64,000 bases of DNA from Spirosoma arboris (GTDB taxonomy: Bacteria; Bacteroidota; Bacteroidia; Cytophagales; Spirosomataceae): the NCBI RefSeq assembly GCF_009754945.1, contig NZ_WPIN01000013.1:1-64000 (forward strand). The letters run 5' to 3'. This document shows, one piece after another, positions 16,384 through 25,562 of this stretch. The notes below the pieces were generated by a model, which saw only the letters and a program-made list of their open reading frames with translations, searched no databases and was not told the origin of the DNA. A program made the translations under genes and the position numbers. How positions within the stretch are numbered: position 1 is the stretch's first letter; each line of letters starts with the position of its first letter.

Positions 16384-17323
16384 AATCTAAGTTGCGAGAT
16401 TGATCGGATAGACATAAGCTTTATCAACGGCGTAGGCCAGCACAAATAGGAACACCTTCAATAGAAACCCTTTGGCCGTAACAGCGTGAATCTTACGAGG
16501 GAAAAGTGCCTCTATCTGGCTAATGACCGTCTCGATAGGCTTTCGAAAGTGCTTCTTGAGAAAACGTTGCCAAGCTTCATCGGGTCGTTTTGAGGTACGC
16601 TTACGATGAATTAGAAGCGTAATCTGCTCGCAGTCAGCATACAAGTCCTCTTGTTCATAGTCGGTATAGCCACTGTCCCCGTATAACTTACTGCCTGCGG
16701 GTAAATCCAGTTGCATCGACTGGAAGGCCGTGCTATCATGAAAGCTGCCTGCACCAACGTAATAATCCACCGGTTGACCGGACGCTGTTGTGATGAGTTG
16801 GACTTTAAAGCCGTAGAACGGGGCCGCCCGCGCGGTACTCCTCTTTAGCTTCATTGTAGCCGTGGTAGGCTTTGCCCGTCAAGAGTTTACAAACAGGAAT
16901 GCGACAGTTGCGGCAGACAGATACCGGAAAGGAGTCAATGATGTAACGAGCGGACGCATTAAGCTCTTTTAAGGCCAAGCCCATAGCCTGAAAGACCAGC
17001 AATAGAGTGGCTTCTAAGCGGTGTAACCGGTGATTAAATCCTGATTTGTCAATCATCCGGCACCCCATATGGCGTTGCATGTAATCACAAGCGGTGGCTT
17101 GATTTCCGTAGAAGAACAGGGCTGCCATTAGGGCAGTGGTAGCTACTTCAGCCTCATTAAGTTTGCAATGAGCGTCCGTTTTTAGGCCCATGATTTGAAA
17201 CATATCATCGAGTAGGCAGTAAATTGCCAGTGCCTTGTCAGTCATGTGGGTGATCGTATAAAGTGTCAGCTACTTCAAAACGATCTCCCCGGCTGACGGG
17301 GTTCATATCTCGCAACTTAGATT
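16384..17323 (-). mobile_element. IS982-like insertion sequence (940 bp)
   Basis: Bounded by perfect 17-bp terminal inverted repeats (AATCTAAGTTGCGAGAT at 16384-16400 and its complement at 17307-17323) and flanked by a 6-bp direct repeat AATACT. It carries one transposase gene on the minus strand, split by a frameshift. The protein's IDSFPVSVC and YGDSGYTDYE motifs suggest the IS982 family. Ends and target duplication are intact, so this copy moved here fairly recently, yet it now seems unable to make full-length transposase. Confidence 0.8.
16387..17245 (-). pseudogene. IS982-like transposase, frameshifted
   Basis: The N-terminal part (17245-16805, 146 codons) holds the helical domain and the first catalytic Asp in YIIDSFPVSVCRNCR. 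The C-terminal part (16854-16387, 155 codons) holds FYGFKVQLITTASGQ, the second Asp in LYGDSGYTDYE and the Glu region. The two frames overlap; the join is near 16820-16830 in a GC-rich run. The downstream frame is +1 relative to the upstream one, not the -1 used in programmed IS frameshifts, so a one-base insertion is the simplest cause. A sequencing error is possible. Confidence 0.75.
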
Positions 17324-17329
17324 AATACT
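17324..17329. repeat. Target-site duplication, right copy (AATACT)
   Basis: Exact copy of the left target duplication at 16378-16383, directly next to the right inverted repeat. Confidence 0.75.
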
Positions 17330-17361
17330 AATTAAGAATTGGTTTGTCGTATTTTAACCCC

Positions 17362-17690
17362 ATGAATTACGCTGACGAAATTATCCAAGATTTATCATAC
17401 CTGAAACTGCTGGAGAAACAACAGACCAAAGCTCAACTCCGTGATTATGTCCAGTTTCTCCGACTGCTTAAGGCAGGCGAGTGCCCGACTCAGGAGGCAG
17501 CAGCTAACCAGGTCAATTTAAGCCTACGACAGGCACAACGACTTTGGAGACGCTATCGACAGGATGGACTCGACTCGCTGATCCAAACTAGATAGGCTGG
17601 GTATATGGGTAAACTATCGACTACCCAAATGAGTCGATTGCGGCAATTCCTCTTCGATGATCAAGCTCAAACCTTAGCGCATATCCATGC
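17362..17690 (+). pseudogene. Transposase N-terminal remnant (IS630-like helix-turn-helix)
   Basis: ATG 17362 opens 77 codons with a helix-turn-helix (PTQEAAANQVNLSLRQAQRL, then WRRYRQDGLDSLI) typical of IS630/IS-type transposase N-termini. After a stop at 17595 the reading continues in another frame from 17605 (MGKLSTTQMSRLRQFLFDDQ) to about 17690, where similarity ends abruptly at permease-like sequence. The catalytic domain is missing. It is a truncated, frameshifted relic. Confidence 0.6.
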
Positions 17691-18508
17691 AAGCCTTGGT
17701 GTCAGACGAGAACTATTTGCAAACCTGCCAGATTCCGCTGGTAGCCGGTCGGTTTTTTGAGGGTCGTGATGCCGACTCGCTGACTATTGTTCTGAACGAA
17801 AAAGCGGTTCGGGCGATGGGGTATCGAAAATCAGGGTATACTATCGGCAAACAACTCCGGATGATGAGTGACCCACGGCTGTTTACGGTAGTTGGGGTGA
17901 GCGAGGATTTTCATTTCAATTCTATGCAGCAAGCTATCCAACCCATGCTGTTTTTTCGATCAAGGGCGTTTCTATCTACCGTTAACTCTCCTTCAAACTC
18001 CATCCTGGTTATATTTCTCACAGCTTGGAGTCCATTCAGCAGCAGTAGTCTACGCTTTTTCAAGATGCCCTTTCGAGTACCAGTTTATGGATCAGACGCT
18101 GGAAAAGCTCTATCAAACGGAATTGCAACTGAAGAAGGCCGCTTACCTAGCGACGGCTCTAGCCTTGCTGGTGGTGCTGCTAAGTTTGGTAGGCTTGGTC
18201 TCGCTGAGCGTAATTCGGCGGGCTAAAGAGATCGGTATCCGTAAAGTGCTCGGCGCATCAGTCGTGGGCATCGTGGGCTTATTTGTGGCGGAATACGCCT
18301 GGGTGCTGCTGGAAAATGTATTAGCGTGGCCATTAGCCTACTGGCTCGTATCAAAATGGCTAGCGGACTATACGTACCACATTCGATTAGTTGGCTACCC
18401 TTCGTGGGGGTAGGGTTAGTCGTTGCTCTGTTAACTACTTTACTCATTAGCTTCCAATCGATCAAAGCGGCTCTAGTGAATCCGGTCCAGTCGCTACGAA
18501 GCGAATAA
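17687..18508 (+). pseudogene. FtsX/MacB-type ABC transporter permease, 3' remnant
   Basis: Only the C-terminal third of a large permease survives. The periplasmic core (YLQTCQIPLVAGRFFEGRDA, then FTVVGVSEDFHFNSMQQ) is in one frame to about 17960. A degraded stretch with a stop and frame changes follows to about 18080. Then QFMDQTLEKLYQTELQLKKA and the FtsX membrane part (VIRRAKEIGIRKVLGAS) continue in another frame to about 18400. The last segment (GVGLVVALLTTLLISFQSIK to NPVQSLRSE) is in a third frame. Several lesions show real decay rather than one sequencing error. Confidence 0.8.
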
Positions 18509-18684
18509 AAGTAATTTTGATAGCAAGTGGTATTAGCTATTAGTGGTTGGGATGCAAGTTTATAAAGTCGTCAAGGCCGTTCTTAGCTTGGCAGTGCTAT
18601 TTTCCTTGTCTCAAGAATCGCTCCTCAGCATGAGGCGTGAAAGACGAAGTCTGTTGTAGGCAAAAGTAGTGATTTCTACAGTTA

Positions 18685-18730
18685 AAACTTACAACTAGTC
18701 CCTTCTAAGGAGGCAGTTGTAGGTTTTTTA
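18685..18730. terminator. Hairpin terminator, probably bidirectional
   Basis: An imperfect stem (AACTTACAACT paired with AGTTGTAGGTT, plus inner CCCTT/GGAGG) ends in TTTTTT on the plus strand; the minus strand also runs into T-rich sequence. It separates the permease remnant from the convergent TrmO-like gene. Confidence 0.55.
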
Positions 18731-18750
18731 TTGATTTATAGCTAGACCTA

Positions 18751-19209
18751 CTAGCGCCAATACTGGCTCATTAAATCAGCTACCCAATCCGGTTGTTTGA
18801 GACTAGTCTGAGGTTGAAATTCTTGGAAAACAGGCTTGATATCCAGTACTGGGGTCCCATCAATTGCGTCCAAAAATTTTACGACAATCGTTCTGCCTCG
18901 GTGTTCTACCAGTTCAACCGTACACAGACCAAGCTGATTAGGCCGATCTTTTTTACGTTGACCAAAAATGCCCATCAATGGATAGGCTAGATTACCGCGT
19001 GGGTGCCCAGAAAAGACAATATTTTCCGGGGCAACTTGATTAAAATAATATATAATCTCTAAGTGTGAGAACGCTTCAATGTTATCTAATACTTCGCTAG
19101 GCATATGGTCAGCTAGTTCAATCTCAGATATAATGTCTCCCCAGGCGTCATCGATTGGCTGCTGACGAGTGTTTTTCACAACTGCTACATTAGTTAGGTG
19201 TATGTCCAT
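18751..19209 (-). CDS. TrmO/TsaA-like (UPF0066) protein
   Basis: A 152-residue protein of the TsaA/TrmO family, whose characterised members use S-adenosylmethionine to N6-methylate t6A37 in tRNA-Thr. The conserved block HPRGNLAYPLMGIFGQRKKD followed by RPNQLGLCTVELV is present, as is VKFLDAIDGTPVLDIKPVF. It lacks the C-terminal domain of the longer E. coli protein, as many shorter homologues do. Given its accessory location the substrate may differ. Confidence 0.82.
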   Translation of the reverse strand: MDIHLTNVAVVKNTRQQPIDDAWGDIISEIELADHMPSEVLDNIEAFSHLEIIYYFNQVAPENIVFSGHPRGNLAYPLMGIFGQRKKDRPNQLGLCTVELVEHRGRTIVVKFLDAIDGTPVLDIKPVFQEFQPQTSLKQPDWVADLMSQYWR

Positions 19210-19238
19210 CTCAAATGAATAATGGGTGGATCATTTCG

Positions 19239-20123
19239 CTATCGAAGCGAATGGAGGTACTGATACAGCGACTTTAACTCGCTGTCGGTGTATTGGGCCG
19301 TCATTTTCCAGGGCATTTCATTGTTATTCAGTTGATGACCAGTTGGCGTTTTGCCCGTTCGTAAAGTGCGGATAAACTGCTCTTTCGTCCAACGGCCGGT
19401 AGCACCACTGCGGGTCAGATCGGCTATCCGTGATCCGCCCGGCAGGGTTGGTTTCCCGCCTTTCATCGAAGGCTGGTGACAGCCTATGCACGACACAGCC
19501 AGATACTTCCCCTGCGCAATGCCTTCTAGCGTGTCGGCCTGGACAACCATCGGCCGGTTGTGATCAATCTGCTCGACTGGCAGCAACGGCATCTTCCCGA
19601 CATAAGTCAATAGCTTCACAACGGGCCCTAGCTGATTCGCTGGCAGCTGGTTGTCAACAGGGCGGAGGTGTTGGCAATAGGCAATGAGAGCTTGCAAATC
19701 CGATTTTGCCAGGACTGTCGTTTCGTGGGAAGGCATGTACAGCAGCGGGCGTCCACTTCGATCCACCCCGTGCCGAAGGGCCATCAGCCAATCAGACGTG
19801 CTGTAATCGGTAGGGCGACCGCCCTGGCCCCACGTTAAGTTAGACGACGATAAGCGGCCAAGGGGGAAATTGTCAACCAAGACTTTTCCGGACAGCTTTT
19901 CGCCGTGGCATTCAACACAGCCTTTAATCAGGGCTAAGTGCTCACCTCGTGCCAGCGTAGCCCCATCCTGAGGAATAACTACTTGCTCAGTCTTAAATGC
20001 GTATCGTTTATCGATTCGCCCGTTGATCATGTAGGCGATAAAGAGGTAGATCATTAAGAAAATAACGGTCATCGCCAGGAGGGTACCGCCGATCCATTTG
20101 CCAAGTTTGCGCAGAGTGTTCAT
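19239..20123 (-). CDS. Membrane-anchored di-haem c-type cytochrome
   Basis: ATG 20123 gives 294 residues with an N-terminal membrane anchor (residues 12-32) and a periplasmic part. Two CxxCH haem sites are visible: C69-C72-H73 (GCVECH) and C212-C215-H216 (SCIGCH), each in a cytochrome c fold. It resembles the cytochrome subunits that accept electrons from periplasmic dehydrogenases, but no dehydrogenase gene is next to it. A longer in-frame start at 20249 adds an unlikely basic leader before the anchor. Confidence 0.85.
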   Translation of the reverse strand: MNTLRKLGKWIGGTLLAMTVIFLMIYLFIAYMINGRIDKRYAFKTEQVVIPQDGATLARGEHLALIKGCVECHGEKLSGKVLVDNFPLGRLSSSNLTWGQGGRPTDYSTSDWLMALRHGVDRSGRPLLYMPSHETTVLAKSDLQALIAYCQHLRPVDNQLPANQLGPVVKLLTYVGKMPLLPVEQIDHNRPMVVQADTLEGIAQGKYLAVSCIGCHQPSMKGGKPTLPGGSRIADLTRSGATGRWTKEQFIRTLRTGKTPTGHQLNNNEMPWKMTAQYTDSELKSLYQYLHSLR

Positions 20124-20363
20124 CCAACGTTTTGTGTTTGTGGTCACACAAAACTGGGGACTTGGTTGCTTTGGGCCAGGTGGCATCTGTTTAAAGCAGC
20201 GAGTTAAACGTGCGAAGCGGCTTAATAGTGGATTAAACTCTTTAGGCACAAATCGGCTCCTTACTTCTTCAGCCCTTAAAAATCAGTGGCTCGTTCCTGG
20301 TTCATCAAGACTTCTTATTAAGCATAGAATCAGTTTCTGGTATACTAGATATTGATATAATGT

Positions 20364-20396
20364 AAGCCGCGCCAGTAGGAACTGAACGCGGCTTTT
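20364..20396 (+). terminator. Hairpin terminator between genes
   Basis: Arms AAGCCGCG (20364-20371) and CGCGGCTT (20388-20395) are complementary and followed by TTT. It lies between the cytochrome gene and the downstream end of the lipoprotein gene at 20485. Confidence 0.5.
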
Positions 20397-20484
20397 CTCA
20401 GGCAAAGAGAATGCTCAACTGCCTGCAGGTTTCGAGAATTTTATTCCTTTATAGTCTATTCTATATTGGCTAAGATATTAGGCC

Positions 20485-21222
20485 CTATTCGGCCACCTCG
20501 ATGTGCATTTCATAAATAGTTTCGATATAGTAACTCGATTGAAAAATCGTCGTTACGGATTCTTCATACGCCTGGTTGGAATCCAGAATACGAACGTAAA
20601 GCGGTTGGTTGGTCGAGATGCGACGGGCCGAGACGCGGTATTTGCCGATAGGCACGCCTTGTGCGGTATAATAATCGGTATGGAAGGTAAGCGTTTCGCC
20701 TTTGGAGCCATCGATCAGGGAAATTGGTTCCAGCATGAACTCAATATCACCGGTGTTAAAACTCGTGCGATTCGTTACTTCTACAGTGCCGCCGTATAAA
20801 CCATCGTCGCCAAAGTTGCCCGTTTTTTCGCCCCAAAGTTTGAGCTGTAAGTTTTTAACGGCTCCCTCATCGGGCAAAAAGGTATCGTCGGCCTCGGTGA
20901 ACAGCGGTAGCTGATAGGTCTTCCCTTCGAATTTCATCTTCACGTTCCCCCGCACGTAGAACGCACCGATGCCGGGCTCGTTGGGTAGGCTGATTCTGTA
21001 GTTCCCATTCGCATCCGTTGTACCGATGACGTTCTTACCAACCCAGATAGCATTGTTGGCAATGATGGTAGCCTCAGCCAATGGTCGGCCCTGGGTGTCG
21101 ACCACATGACCTTTGACAAAACCGGCCTGAACCTTACCAGGATCAGTAGAGAGAGAATCTTTGGTGCAGGCTGCCAGACTGAGTAGGCCTGCTAGTAGTA
21201 AAAAACGGTTTATAGTTTTCAT
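20485..21222 (-). CDS. Lipoprotein with carboxypeptidase-regulatory-like domain
   Basis: A 245-residue secreted lipoprotein. The signal peptide ends in the lipobox LAAC at residues 16-19. Residues 35-110 form a carboxypeptidase-regulatory-like beta-sandwich (GHVVDTQGRPLAEATIIANN, then GTTDANGNYRISLP), as found at the start of many Bacteroidota surface proteins. The rest is beta-rich without a recognised domain. It lies 40 bp before the glycosyltransferase stop-to-start junction on the same strand, so the genes may be co-expressed. Confidence 0.75.
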   Translation of the reverse strand: MKTINRFLLLAGLLSLAACTKDSLSTDPGKVQAGFVKGHVVDTQGRPLAEATIIANNAIWVGKNVIGTTDANGNYRISLPNEPGIGAFYVRGNVKMKFEGKTYQLPLFTEADDTFLPDEGAVKNLQLKLWGEKTGNFGDDGLYGGTVEVTNRTSFNTGDIEFMLEPISLIDGSKGETLTFHTDYYTAQGVPIGKYRVSARRISTNQPLYVRILDSNQAYEESVTTIFQSSYYIETIYEMHIEVAE

Positions 21223-21264
21223 AGCAATTGTTGTTTAAAAGAGGATTGAAAAGGAATAACCTGA

Positions 21265-22596
21265 TTAGACCAAGGTGGTCTGGTTTTTGGCTGGAGCGGT
21301 GGACGATTCGCTCAGCAGTTCCGAGATATATCTTTCACACAGACTGTTGGTGGCATACTGTTTAAACTCAGCACCAAGTCGCTGGACGTTGATTCGGTAG
21401 TACGGATCGCTGAGCACCTTTTCGACACTCTTTTTTATTTTTGCCGCAGTAGGGGTTTCCGTTTTTAGATTGATACCTACCTTAAAATAGCCGATGCGGG
21501 CTGTGATCTCGTTTTTGCCTTCGTGGACGCCCGCAGCTATTAGTGGCAGGCCGTGTTGCAACGCCAGCATTGTTCCGCCGTATCCCCCATTGGTCACGTA
21601 GACATCGGCAAAAGGCATGACGGAGTTAAAGTCGATAAAGTCTTCAATAAGTACGTTGGCCAGCGGATAGTTCGCCCGAAGTTCTACCGTCTGGGAACCA
21701 CCGGTCGTTACGATAACCAGCGTACGAGCATCGTCTTTGAAGGCTTCCAGGGTAGGAATGATGAGTTTTTTCGGATCGCGCTCAACGGTGCCTTGTGTCA
21801 CCAGAATTACCCGCTTATATTGATTTACCCGGGCCACGTGCTTGAAAGGATGCTTCGGTCCCTGGCTATAGGGAAGCAACGGACCTACGAATCGGATGTT
21901 GGGGCTCATATCCGGGCGAGAGTACTCGAAACCGGGCGTACCACTTTGCAGATACAGGTCGGGAGTACGGGTAAACGTATCGAAAACAAACTCCTTCTTG
22001 GGCGTTAATCCATACTGAACCAGTATTTGATTGTACACATCGGTACAGGGCTTCAGCAGAACGTTGGTAATCAGGTAGCGCATAAAATCCTGCTTAAGTC
22101 GCCCCAGGAACGTATTGGAAGGCTCCATACCGAGTCCAGTTGGGGGTAACGCTTTCGAGCTCTCACCCAATGGCCCGATGCCGATGGATACGACCGGTAC
22201 GTTTAACAGCTTTCTCAGGATTAGCCCACCACTGAAGGCAGCATCGCACAGGAGCAGATCGAAGGGAAATTCTTCATAAATGGCTTTTACATCACTGACC
22301 AGTTCGGGGGCTCTGAAGAAAAAGACATTATTCAGATCGAAGCGAAGGCGCTTGATGGTACCTTTCATCTGTAGTCGTTCGGGAAACGCAGTGTCCAGAT
22401 TGAGTTGGTTGACTTCGCGAGCTTTTTGGTATGGGTAGAACGGAATACCCAGTTTACGGATTTTGTCTTCGTAGCTGGGGCCCGTGTACCAGCGAACGTC
22501 GTGGCCGACACCTTGTAAATGTTTGGCAAGTCCCGTTAGCGGGTTCAGGTGGCCATCCAGGGGCATAGTGGCAATAAGAATACGTTTGTGGTTCAT
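21265..22596 (-). CDS. Glycosyltransferase, GT1 (UGT/MGT) family
   Basis: ATG 22596 gives 443 residues with the GT-B fold. The N-terminal acceptor domain opens with RILIATMPLDGHLNPLTGLA. The C-terminal donor domain contains VILVTQGTVERDPKKLIIPT and the nucleotide-sugar motif YVTNGGYGGTMLALQHGLPL near residue 345. Family members transfer a sugar from a UDP-sugar to small lipophilic acceptors; the substrate here is unknown. The upstream in-frame start (22650) adds a non-conserved leader. A 57-residue membrane protein gene ends 36 bp upstream. Confidence 0.88.
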   Translation of the reverse strand: MNHKRILIATMPLDGHLNPLTGLAKHLQGVGHDVRWYTGPSYEDKIRKLGIPFYPYQKAREVNQLNLDTAFPERLQMKGTIKRLRFDLNNVFFFRAPELVSDVKAIYEEFPFDLLLCDAAFSGGLILRKLLNVPVVSIGIGPLGESSKALPPTGLGMEPSNTFLGRLKQDFMRYLITNVLLKPCTDVYNQILVQYGLTPKKEFVFDTFTRTPDLYLQSGTPGFEYSRPDMSPNIRFVGPLLPYSQGPKHPFKHVARVNQYKRVILVTQGTVERDPKKLIIPTLEAFKDDARTLVIVTTGGSQTVELRANYPLANVLIEDFIDFNSVMPFADVYVTNGGYGGTMLALQHGLPLIAAGVHEGKNEITARIGYFKVGINLKTETPTAAKIKKSVEKVLSDPYYRINVQRLGAEFKQYATNSLCERYISELLSESSTAPAKNQTTLV

Positions 22597-22631
22597 TGGA
22601 TTGTTGTTTATGGTTTTTGTAAAAGAGAAAA

Positions 22632-22805
22632 TTAACTGACTGTTGCCCATTGCAGCAGGGCCTGCTTTGACGGGAGCTTATCCTGAATAAAATCAGTGAA
22701 TACTAAGGCATAATCGACTAGTAGACAGCTAACACCCCATAAAAGGGTCAGGAGTAGCGTTAGCGTGATAGTCACCCATTGGTTGTAAGGCATTGCTTTT
22801 TTCAT
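22632..22805 (-). CDS. Small single-pass membrane protein, 57 aa
   Basis: ATG 22805 to TAA 22632 encodes 57 residues: a short basic start (MKKAMPYNQW), one hydrophobic helix (VTITLTLLLTLLWGVSCLLV) and a soluble tail. It lies directly upstream of the glycosyltransferase on the same strand with 35 bp between, so it is probably the first gene of that transcript. Function unknown. Confidence 0.55.
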   Translation of the reverse strand: MKKAMPYNQWVTITLTLLLTLLWGVSCLLVDYALVFTDFIQDKLPSKQALLQWATVS

Positions 22806-23511
22806 GCGTATGGATTGGTTTTGGGTAAACCGTGTTGTTTACTGTCCGACAAAATTCTGATGATTAGTCAGCTTCTGAAATCCCGCCCTGTCTAAAGTAT
22901 CGTTCTCACCCGTCGAAACAGCACAAGACTCATTTTAAGCAGCCGCGCTATCTGCGCTGCCGAATCGACTATTCTCTGATTGATTTGACGGAAATACTTG
23001 TCGAAATACCGTTCAGATTCCCTTCCCCAGTTGGCATTGGAGACGCTAAACCCCATACTTCTCTTTAATAATGAACCTATTTCAAGCTTTTGTTCAGAAC
23101 CGTTTTTGTCATTGTGAGGGACGAAGAATCTTAGTGCCTCTTAGTTCGTAAGTAAGGAAACTGTAAGATTCTTCGTCCCTCACAATGACAAAAACGGCTC
23201 CTACTGACTTCGCTTCGAAACATGAAATAGGCTTACTTAGTAGACCGTCAAGACGGTTCATTGAATGGGTATATGTTTACTGAATTCACAGCTAAAGCGG
23301 TGGCACAATACGCTTATTGATCACAAGATAGCTTGACTGCTAGGCGCTGGATTCTGGCTGCTTCGATTGCAGCAAGTGCCACTTCGAGCACATACCGATT
23401 GGTTAAAGCACCTCCCTCCCCTCAATTTTGGGTGATCAAACCAATACCAAGCTGATCAATTGGGTCTGTTCCTAACCAATTAGACACGCTTGTTAACCAC
23501 CGGAAAAACCA
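22806..23511. other. Intergenic region with a REP-like palindrome
   Basis: About 700 bp between the divergent glycosyltransferase and cupin genes. The only clear structure is the 34-bp inverted repeat at 23100-23197. No supported coding frame was seen on either strand. Confidence 0.55.
23100..23197. repeat. REP-like inverted repeat, 34-bp arms
   Basis: Arms 23100-23133 and 23164-23197 are perfect complements and enclose a 30-nt spacer. The arm core is GTCATTGTGAGGGACGAAGA. Palindromes with GTCATTGCGAGG...ACGAAGCAATC-type arms occur in many copies in Bacteroidota genomes, so this is most likely one copy of a dispersed REP/MITE family mobilised by a REP-associated transposase encoded elsewhere. 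Confidence 0.8.
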
Positions 23512-24087
23512 ATGACAACGCCACCCCGCTCCGGACCACTTGTCGGGCGAACCATAGTCAATCCTGTTCTAAAAGAGGAAACAATCTTCTTGGAAATCAG
23601 CCGTGAAAGCGGTGGACGTCATACACTCGTTGATGTACTACTAGCCCCCGAAGCCGGAACCCCAATGCATTATCACACCGATTTTTCGGAAGAGTTTACG
23701 TGCCTGGAAGGTGAGCTGAGTATAAAGCTTAACAAGAAGATTATCCGGCTAAAACGGGGCGAATCCATTATCGCGCCCGCTCGTAGCAAGCATCGCTTTT
23801 TTAATCAATCGAGAGCGCCATGCCGATTTCAGTGCCGATTTACGCCCGGTTTTCCCGGCTTTGAGCAGACGCTACAGATTTCCTACGGCCTGGCCCGCGA
23901 CGGGAAAACCACGGCGCAGGGAACTCCAAAAAATCCCTATGTACTGGGTTATCTGGTCCTGATTAGCGAAACGCGCATGTCAGGTTGGCTAGCCTTTTTG
24001 CAGCCGCTATTAAACTGGCTGGGGCGGCAGGCGCTCAAAAATGGCGTTGCTGCTGAGCTTCAACGGCGCTATCTGGCGGTCTGGTAG
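23512..24087 (+). CDS. Cupin-domain protein
   Basis: A 191-residue protein whose residues 35-115 form a single cupin barrel. The metal-binding motif 1 is seen in GTPMHYHTDFSEEFTCLEGE (His, His and Glu), and motif 2 around IIAPARSKHRFFNQ. Function within the very broad cupin group cannot be assigned; small oxygenases, isomerases and sensors share the fold. The C-terminal 60 residues are hydrophobic and helical. ATG at 23512. Confidence 0.78.
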   Translation: MTTPPRSGPLVGRTIVNPVLKEETIFLEISRESGGRHTLVDVLLAPEAGTPMHYHTDFSEEFTCLEGELSIKLNKKIIRLKRGESIIAPARSKHRFFNQSRAPCRFQCRFTPGFPGFEQTLQISYGLARDGKTTAQGTPKNPYVLGYLVLISETRMSGWLAFLQPLLNWLGRQALKNGVAAELQRRYLAVW

Positions 24088-24158
24088 CCGTCAATTCATC
24101 TGTGTTCTCTTTCAATTTTTTACAACAACTAATGAATCAATCAACTCTCTTTTTAATC

Positions 24159-25523
24159 ATGAAACGTTTCCTGTATGTCCCCCTATTTTTTTTCGTCGGT
24201 CTGCTGGCCTGTCAAAAGGCTACTGAGGCTGTCAATCCGGTGAATACAAATAAACCATCTGACACAACGACCCATACCTCCCCGACCCACTCTGGAGTTG
24301 TATATGAGCATGGTACGCCGGTCGGCCAGCCCACTCAGAAAACAATCGGCCCGCAAGGAGGTACGATGACCTCAGCTGATGGTACGCTGGCCATGACCAT
24401 TCCCGCCGGAGCTGTTTCCAAAGCGACAACCTTCACCATGCAGCCGGTTAAACCCACATTACCTGGGTTAATTGGGGAGCAGTCGTTCCGACTTCTTCCC
24501 GAAGGACAGACCTTTGCTCAGCCAATTACCCTCCAGTACCACTACGATGCCGATAGTCTGGACGGCACGTCGGCGCAGGCGCTATTCATGGCTTATCAGG
24601 ACAGTGATGGCTACTGGAACGCATTGCCTAAAACGGCACTTGACGAAACCGCACAGACGCTTACAGTCAGCACGAAACACTTTAGCGATTGGGGAGCCTT
24701 TGCCGAATATATGTTAACTGCCAGTCCCGATGTCATTTTCCCCGCCCAATCGTCGACGCTTGACATCGTCGGCTACGGAGACGATTTTTCACAACCGCTG
24801 CACGAGTTGGATGATGCCGTCAAACTGGCTCACCAAAAAACACTGGAGGACCCTGCCAACATCAAAAACTGGCGATATGCTGGGAGTAGTGGTACGCTGG
24901 AAGTGGCAAAAGCCCGCACGTCGGCAACTTTCTGGCCTTCAGAAAGTGTAGCTAAAGGTAAAACGGTGATAAAGGTCGATATCTATAACATTATACCGGC
25001 TGAGCAATCGCCCCGGGGCAGCGCAACTGGTAAAGTTGAACTCCTAAAAACCATCCGAATTGAGGGGGCCTATTTCCGGGCTACGGTGAACGGCAAAAGT
25101 TCCGAGGGCAAAGTCTGGCATGGCCTGGTAACTGCCAACCAAACAAGCATCGGTGGTTTATTGGTCAGTGGTGACTATATCGATCTGGCGATTGGCCAAA
25201 CAGACCTTCATCCCGGCCGGATTGCCTATGCAGGCGACGACGCGACCAACCTGGCATCGACGGGCAATGCCCTAGCCACGCTGGAAATCGACGGCGACCT
25301 GACCCGGGAGTATGTAAGCTGGTATTCCCCCTGCGAGGGCGAGCACCTCATTCCGTCATCAGGATACATCACTATCGATGAGGTGAAGGAGTTTTACGGG
25401 GTTACCTACGTGCGAGGATCGTTCGAGGTGACGACGTACTGGGAAGAGGGCGAATGTCCGGACGTAAAGCTCGATAAGAAAACCATCAGTGGGGAGTTCC
25501 GGGTGCAGCTGAAAAAGAAGTAG
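24159..25523 (+). CDS. Lipoprotein with ZU5-like domain
   Basis: ATG 24159 gives 454 residues with a signal peptide and lipobox LLAC near residue 17. Residues 65-180 resemble a ZU5-like domain (GPQGGTMTSADGTLAMTIPA and GAVSKATTFTMQPV), found in Bacteroidota surface lipoproteins. The second half is beta-rich and unassigned, ending in Lys residues. An upstream in-frame ATG at 24102 would place charged residues before the signal and is not used. The S41 peptidase gene follows 40 bp downstream, suggesting one operon. Confidence 0.75.
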   Translation: MKRFLYVPLFFFVGLLACQKATEAVNPVNTNKPSDTTTHTSPTHSGVVYEHGTPVGQPTQKTIGPQGGTMTSADGTLAMTIPAGAVSKATTFTMQPVKPTLPGLIGEQSFRLLPEGQTFAQPITLQYHYDADSLDGTSAQALFMAYQDSDGYWNALPKTALDETAQTLTVSTKHFSDWGAFAEYMLTASPDVIFPAQSSTLDIVGYGDDFSQPLHELDDAVKLAHQKTLEDPANIKNWRYAGSSGTLEVAKARTSATFWPSESVAKGKTVIKVDIYNIIPAEQSPRGSATGKVELLKTIRIEGAYFRATVNGKSSEGKVWHGLVTANQTSIGGLLVSGDYIDLAIGQTDLHPGRIAYAGDDATNLASTGNALATLEIDGDLTREYVSWYSPCEGEHLIPSSGYITIDEVKEFYGVTYVRGSFEVTTYWEEGECPDVKLDKKTISGEFRVQLKKK

Positions 25524-25562
25524 CCGAACATCAAAGAAGAAGAAGAAATCCAACTGTGGCCA

